Shown here in pieces: positions 30,877 through 34,591 of a DNA stretch of 34,591 bases. The stretch's first letter is position 1. Each line of letters starts with the position of its first letter. This DNA is from CAIXDB01 sp038327915 (GTDB lineage Bacteria; Patescibacteriota; Minisyncoccia; Phycocordibacterales; DATDWN01), in the NCBI GenBank assembly GCA_038327915.1, contig JBBQLO010000006.1:1-34591 (forward strand). Direction: 5' to 3'. The position numbers and the translations under genes were made by a program. The notes beneath the pieces are model-generated. The model did not search any database. It was not told the DNA's origin and was given only the letters and a program-made list of their open reading frames with translations.

Positions 30877-31707
30877 TTAGATGAGGAGCTTTTGAAGTTT
30901 TTGTACAAGACAGATCCATCTAAGGAGAGTCACATCCTCTGCTCTTGTGTGTATGTCTATATTGCAGGACACAAAAGCTTCTATGAGATTTTGTTTTAAA
31001 AATAAGGCGGTCAAATTTGGAAGAAGTTGTTTTCGTTTATGAGCGAAGCCTGCGTGAATAATAGAAAAGAAGGTTTGCATATTTATGTCCTCGAAACGTT
31101 TTTTTGAAATATTTCTAATATTAATAATTGCGGAGTCTACACTCGGTGGAGGGTTAAAAGATCCTCGAGCTACTTTTCGTACAAGTGAAGGCTCACCAAA
31201 AATTTTGACAGACAAAGACAAGAGACTTTCTTTCATATCTCGGGCAATGATTCGATCAGCAACTTCTTTTTGAACAAGTAGTGTCATGGATTCTGGTTGC
31301 GTTTTTGATTCCAGAAACATACGCAGGATTTGTCCAGTGATATAGTATGGAATATTTGCGACAATTTTATACTCATGCCCACCGAGAACATATTCTTGAA
31401 TGTCAAAAGTGTTCCCCGATAACCAACTTGACACGTCGAAGTCTAAAATATCACCGTGGATAAGACAGAGTTGTTTTGATGCAATTTCTTTGGCGAAGAT
31501 CTTTTCTAGGTTAGGAATGAGTTCATTGTCTTTCTCAACACATGTTATGTGGGCACCTGTAGTGAGTAAACTTTTTGTCAACACCCCTCTACCGGGGCCG
31601 ATTTCAAGAATGTGGTTATGAGGTTGAATATTTGCTGCCACTATAATGTGAGCGATGATTGCATGTGAAGTCAGAAAATGTTGTCCAAGAGATTTTTTTG
31701 GTTTCAT
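30877..31707 (-). CDS. ksgA: 16S rRNA dimethyladenosine transferase KsgA
   Basis: 276 residues. It opens KKSLGQHFLTS, a family hallmark. The SAM-binding loop is EIGPGRGVLT at about 36-45, the acidic residue of strand 2 is in CVEKD, and the catalytic motif NIPYYI appears at about 117-122. The FNPPPSVDSAII segment and a helical C-terminal domain follow. The enzyme dimethylates two adjacent adenines near the 3' end of 16S rRNA and checks small-subunit assembly. It lies 35 bases downstream of the helicase gene on the same strand, so co-transcription is likely. Confidence 0.95.
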   Translation of the reverse strand: MKPKKSLGQHFLTSHAIIAHIIVAANIQPHNHILEIGPGRGVLTKSLLTTGAHITCVEKDNELIPNLEKIFAKEIASKQLCLIHGDILDFDVSSWLSGNTFDIQEYVLGGHEYKIVANIPYYITGQILRMFLESKTQPESMTLLVQKEVADRIIARDMKESLLSLSVKIFGEPSLVRKVARGSFNPPPSVDSAIINIRNISKKRFEDINMQTFFSIIHAGFAHKRKQLLPNLTALFLKQNLIEAFVSCNIDIHTRAEDVTLLRWICLVQKLQKLLI

Positions 31708-31742
31708 TCTTTTTTTTGTAATGAATTTTGCGTTGAAATTTA

Positions 31743-33785
31743 TTAAAAATCAATTTTAAACAGAGGTTTTCGGTCGTATAATTTCGTCTGTTTTTCAGTT
31801 TTTTCTCCCCAGGTCTCTTTAATTGTATATTCTTTCGGAATGTCCGCCATGAAAGTGGAGGGGTTGTGCATTTCGGTCATGCCAAAGATGGTACGGGTTT
31901 GTGCCCATGTTAAAAATAATTTTTTTTTTGCCCGGGTCAGTGCTACATAAAAAAGCCTTCGTTCTTCTTCTGCATCTTCACCACTCTTTTTCTCGTTAGA
32001 TTTTCCATTATTTCGTCGTTGCATGGGAAATAGGCCGTCTTCCATTCCAACCACAAACACATATTCAAATTCGAGACCTTTGCCAGCGTGCACGGTCAAA
32101 AGCTTTACACCTTGTGTTGTATTTTCTTTTGTTGCGTCTTGCAGTTCATCTTGATCACTTTGAAGCGATGCATCCACGAGGAATGTTTCGATTGCTTCTT
32201 CAGCTCCCACCTCGTCAAACAAGCTGTCGTATCGTCTGCCGAGTGTTACCAATTCACGAATGTTTTGTAGACGTTCAAATCCTTCCTCCCCTTCTTTTTC
32301 ATAGTATGCTTCTAAACCAGAGTGAGTAATAATATATCGAAGCGCTTCACTCGGTTTTTCTTTTTTAAGTATTTCCCCAAAATGTCGAAGCATGGTCCGC
32401 ACAGCATTTATTTTTTGCAAAATAGCACTTGATAGTTCTTCTTCACGTCCATTCATTATTTTTTCAATAGTTACTTTACCGATTCCTCGTGGTGGCATGT
32501 TTATTATTCTACTCAAATCATTTGTTACTTCACTTTGACCGTTTCTTTCTGGTGTATTTAAAGATGCGCGTACGTAGCTCATTATGTCTTTAACTTCTTT
32601 GCGTTCAAAAAATTTAGTTCCTAGGAGTTGATACGATACACCATAAGCGAGAAAGGCTTCTTCAAGTGCACGGGATTGAAAATTGGCTCGAAATAAGACA
32701 GCAATATCTTCAGCTCGTATTCCACTATGCACAACTTCTGCTATGAGGCTTTTGCAAGTTACAGCAATAAACTGCGCCTCGTCGCTTTCGTCTCGAGCTT
32801 CAAAAATTCCTATTTTTTCACCCTGACTATTTTCAGTGAATAATTTTTTCGGTATTCGGAATTTATTTTTTTCTATGACGGCGTTTGCTGCTCCAAGAAT
32901 AGTCTGTGTCGAACGATAATTTTGTTCAAGAAAAAAAGTCTGTACGTTCGGGTATGTTTTTTCAAAATGCAACATATTTTTTATTTCAGCTCCTCTCCAG
33001 CTATATATATTTTGATCTGTATCCCCTACTGCGCATATATTCTGGTGTTCTGCGGCGAGAAGATCAATAATCTTATTTTGCACCGCGTTGGTGTCTTGGT
33101 ACTCATCGACGTGAATATATTTGAAGCGATTCTGATAATTTTTCTTGATTTCTGGGTATTTTGTGAGAAGGTGAAGTGCTTTACAAAGTAGGTCATCGAA
33201 ATCAAGAGCATGGTCGCGTTGTAGTATTTCCTCGTAACGTGTCCAGACTTTTTTTGTAATTTCGGAAGTATAGTCGTACGTACCATTTTCCATATATTCT
33301 TCCACTCGTATTCCTTTTCCTTTTTCGCGTGAAATAATGTGATGTATTGTGTCTATGTGTTCTTTAGGATCAATGCCAAAATATACAAAAGCATCTTTCA
33401 GAGCCTTTTTAGAATCCGCCTTGTCAAAAATGGTGAAGTGTCGAGGTAGTGAAAGTAGTGTGGCATTCTCTTTTATGATCCGCACACCTAAGGAGTGAAA
33501 GGTGCTAACCAGAGGAATTCCATTCAGTATGTTCATATCAGTAAGTAGGGTGTGCACACGTTCACGCATTTCCTTGGCAGCTTTGTTGGTAAAAGTGATT
33601 GCTAAAATGCTTTCTCCTTGTACACCGTTGGCAATAAGGTGGAGTATACGGCATGTGAGAGTTTTTGTTTTGCCCGCCCCCGCCCCTGCCACAATGAGAC
33701 ACGGTCCTTCTGTTGCAAGGACTGCTTTTTTTTGTGCATCGTTGAGTGACTCTAGGTAGCTAGGGTAATTGTCGAGGTGATTCAT
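31743..33785 (-). CDS. pcrA: ATP-dependent DNA helicase, PcrA/UvrD family
   Basis: 680 residues from the ATG at 33785. Motifs in order: Q-like opening LNDAQKKAV, Walker A AGAGAGKT (33-40), ITFTNKAAKEMRERV, HVDEYQDTN (Walker B), GDTDQNIYSWRGA, LEQNYRS, LLTVHAGKGLEFEYVFVVG and FYVALTRAKKKLFL. It is a superfamily 1A 3'-5' helicase acting in nucleotide-excision repair and recombination control. The C-terminal tail is short and basic (KLYDRKPLFKIDF). A longer frame starts at 33803, but its first ATG lies upstream of the -10 box, so 33785 is preferred. Confidence 0.95.
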   Translation of the reverse strand: MNHLDNYPSYLESLNDAQKKAVLATEGPCLIVAGAGAGKTKTLTCRILHLIANGVQGESILAITFTNKAAKEMRERVHTLLTDMNILNGIPLVSTFHSLGVRIIKENATLLSLPRHFTIFDKADSKKALKDAFVYFGIDPKEHIDTIHHIISREKGKGIRVEEYMENGTYDYTSEITKKVWTRYEEILQRDHALDFDDLLCKALHLLTKYPEIKKNYQNRFKYIHVDEYQDTNAVQNKIIDLLAAEHQNICAVGDTDQNIYSWRGAEIKNMLHFEKTYPNVQTFFLEQNYRSTQTILGAANAVIEKNKFRIPKKLFTENSQGEKIGIFEARDESDEAQFIAVTCKSLIAEVVHSGIRAEDIAVLFRANFQSRALEEAFLAYGVSYQLLGTKFFERKEVKDIMSYVRASLNTPERNGQSEVTNDLSRIINMPPRGIGKVTIEKIMNGREEELSSAILQKINAVRTMLRHFGEILKKEKPSEALRYIITHSGLEAYYEKEGEEGFERLQNIRELVTLGRRYDSLFDEVGAEEAIETFLVDASLQSDQDELQDATKENTTQGVKLLTVHAGKGLEFEYVFVVGMEDGLFPMQRRNNGKSNEKKSGEDAEEERRLFYVALTRAKKKLFLTWAQTRTIFGMTEMHNPSTFMADIPKEYTIKETWGEKTEKQTKLYDRKPLFKIDF

Positions 33786-33791
33786 GTGGCT

Positions 33792-33800
33792 AGTGTACCA
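33792..33800 (-). promoter_or_regulatory. Extended -10 of the helicase gene
   Basis: Minus-strand TGGTACACT ends 6 bases before the ATG at 33785. The alternative ATG at 33803 would lie upstream of this promoter. Confidence 0.5.
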
Positions 33801-33834
33801 CATTGGTTAAAAAATTTGTTTTAAATATGAGGAA

Positions 33835-33882
33835 AATACTGCTCAGTATTCAAAACAAAACTCCATGTTTATTGGGGTTTTG
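33835..33882 (-). terminator. Terminator region after the SWIB gene
   Basis: Minus-strand CAAAACCCC (33882-33874) pairs with GGAGTTTTG (33864-33856) with one wobble, then TTTTG. A second hairpin, AATACTG (33835-33841) with CAGTATT (33844-33850), follows. It fits the 3' end of the SWIB transcript. Confidence 0.6.
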
Positions 33883-33904
33883 AAAATTACTTTTTTTAGC
33901 TTTC

Positions 33905-34174
33905 TTATGAAAGATGTTTTGAAACAAGCTTCGTCATTTCAAACATATTTACAACTGCTTTACCGTCAAAAACTTTTTTCAAATTTTCATCGGCATTGAT
34001 ATTTCGCTTGTTTTTTGGGTCCTGAAGATCATTCTTTTTAATGTATATCCAGAGAGCCTTTACCACTTCCGATCGAGGCATAGGACCTTTGCCGACTACA
34101 GTTGCAAGGTCGGCACTGATTGTCATCGGTTTCATAAATGCTGAATTTGCTTTTGCAGGTGCTTTTGTTGCCAT
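33905..34174 (-). CDS. SWIB/MDM2-domain protein
   Basis: 89 residues. After a short basic, alanine-rich N-terminus, the SWIB fold is recognisable: MTISADLATVVGKGPMPRSEVVKALWIYIKKNDLQDPKNKRNINADENLKKVFDGK, with the family's 'MPR..VVK.LW.YIK...LQDP.(N/K)KR.I' pattern (about 30-70). Eukaryotic SWIB domains occur in chromatin complexes; bacterial stand-alone forms are known in Chlamydia and many CPR bacteria, with a presumed DNA-associated role. It is monocistronic, with a terminator at its 3' end. TAGAAT 4 bases before the ATG is a weak promoter candidate. Confidence 0.92.
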   Translation of the reverse strand: MATKAPAKANSAFMKPMTISADLATVVGKGPMPRSEVVKALWIYIKKNDLQDPKNKRNINADENLKKVFDGKAVVNMFEMTKLVSKHLS

Positions 34175-34457
34175 ATATATTCTATTTATTTATTACTTTA
34201 AATAATTAATGCTTTAAATACTAATAACTAATCAATTCTTGTATCATACCATGGATATTCATATCACGCTACAATATGTTTTTATCATTATTATTTTTAA
34301 CCCTTTATGTGAGTCTTTTCTGTAAAAATATAAGTACCATGTCACAAAAAACGGCTTTGTTAAGCAGTATTTGGGCATTTAACTTACCCAGGCTCACTTT
34401 TAAGTTGACTTTTTTATTTTCATGTGATATTGTTAGTACAGAAAATAACCCCTCCCG
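34175..34457. other. AT-rich intergenic region before the IS30-type end
   Basis: No convincing gene. It contains TTGACT followed 17 bases later by TATTGT (around 34409-34437), which may be an outward or element-end promoter. GTTAA...TTAAC arms occur near 34358-34384. The insertion-sequence boundary should lie in this stretch but cannot be placed without the other end. Confidence 0.4.
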
Positions 34458-34591
34458 CTACCCCTCAAGTAGGACAGTTGATTCTACATAATACTGGTTC
34501 GCAGTCCTCCACGCAATACACTCTCTCGGTCGGTCATTGAGAAAGGAATGGATCTCATCCATCTCTTCCTCACTGACGGTACTAATATCTC
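34458..34591 (-). CDS. C-terminal end of an IS30-family transposase (partial)
   Basis: 43 residues enter from the right edge: DISTVSEEEMDEIHSFLNDR, then PRECIAWRTANQYYVESTVLLEG. This matches the IS30-family ending 'V(S/T)EE.(I/M)...LN.RPR(K/E)C(L/I)..(K/R)TP.E...', after the last catalytic residue of the DDE domain, and the hydrophobic 'VALRG'-like close (here TVLLEG). The rest of the gene and one terminal repeat lie outside the window. The final few residues are slightly divergent from the usual, but the frame is open to the edge. Confidence 0.85.
   Translation of the reverse strand, partial: DISTVSEEEMDEIHSFLNDRPRECIAWRTANQYYVESTVLLEG

Noticed and set aside
33786..33803. Six-residue extension of the helicase from an upstream ATG
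   Set aside because: The candidate -10 box lies within these 18 bases, so a transcript from it could not encode the extension.
1..34591. CRISPR array, tRNA or rRNA genes
   Set aside because: No regularly spaced direct repeats, no cloverleaf with CCA-type end or TTCRA arm, and no rRNA signature were found on either strand by eye.

Overview
The window looks like a chromosomal segment of a Candidate Phyla Radiation (Patescibacteria, probably Parcubacteria-type) bacterium. This is inferred from gene content and protein character; no rRNA gene is present to confirm it. Supporting signs are small AT-rich genes, a shortened YebC, a two-gene VirB4-type module with a PrgI-family protein, a bacterial SWIB-domain protein, a tyrosyl-tRNA synthetase with HLGR/KMSSS signatures, and many genes with no Shine-Dalgarno site but a -10 box 6-9 bases before the start codon.

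Layout. 1-1061 is an atypical flank: the tail of an integrase-like transposase, then a membrane-protein gene with a conventional TTGACA promoter, strong ribosome-binding site and strong terminator. 1145-5893 carries a PilB/GspE ATPase, ruvB, short yebC, ruvC and a small acidic protein, all on +. 5943-9449 holds divergent tyrS (-) and a class A penicillin-binding protein (+). 9461-13925 is the replication-origin neighbourhood: dnaA, dnaN and a possible DciA-like gene on -, and rpmH, rnpA and yidC on +. The likely oriC lies between dnaN and dnaA.

14143-25947 is a ten-gene minus-strand cluster encoding a type IV secretion-like envelope machine: secreted protein, VirB6-like channel protein with a long coiled-coil tail, helical cytosolic protein, PrgI/VirB3-like protein, VirB4-N-like protein, VirB4 ATPase, small membrane protein, Ig-like secreted protein, pilin-like protein fused to an M15-type peptidase, and an anchored beta-propeller-like protein. 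No relaxase or VirD4 coupling protein is visible, so DNA conjugation is not indicated. Next come a UbiA-family prenyltransferase with an extra N-terminal membrane domain, an anchored extracytoplasmic protein and a secreted peptidoglycan-binding-domain protein. The right end has ksgA, a PcrA/UvrD helicase, a SWIB protein and the C-terminal end of an IS30-family transposase.

The most notable observations are the recurrent (extended) -10 box 6-9 bases before start codons, implying leaderless mRNAs; two structured intergenic elements (about 2926-3104 and 13944-14124) that may be related RNAs; a near-perfect palindrome inside an extra segment of ruvC; the pilin-M15 fusion; and the UbiA fusion. No tRNA, rRNA or CRISPR array was found.
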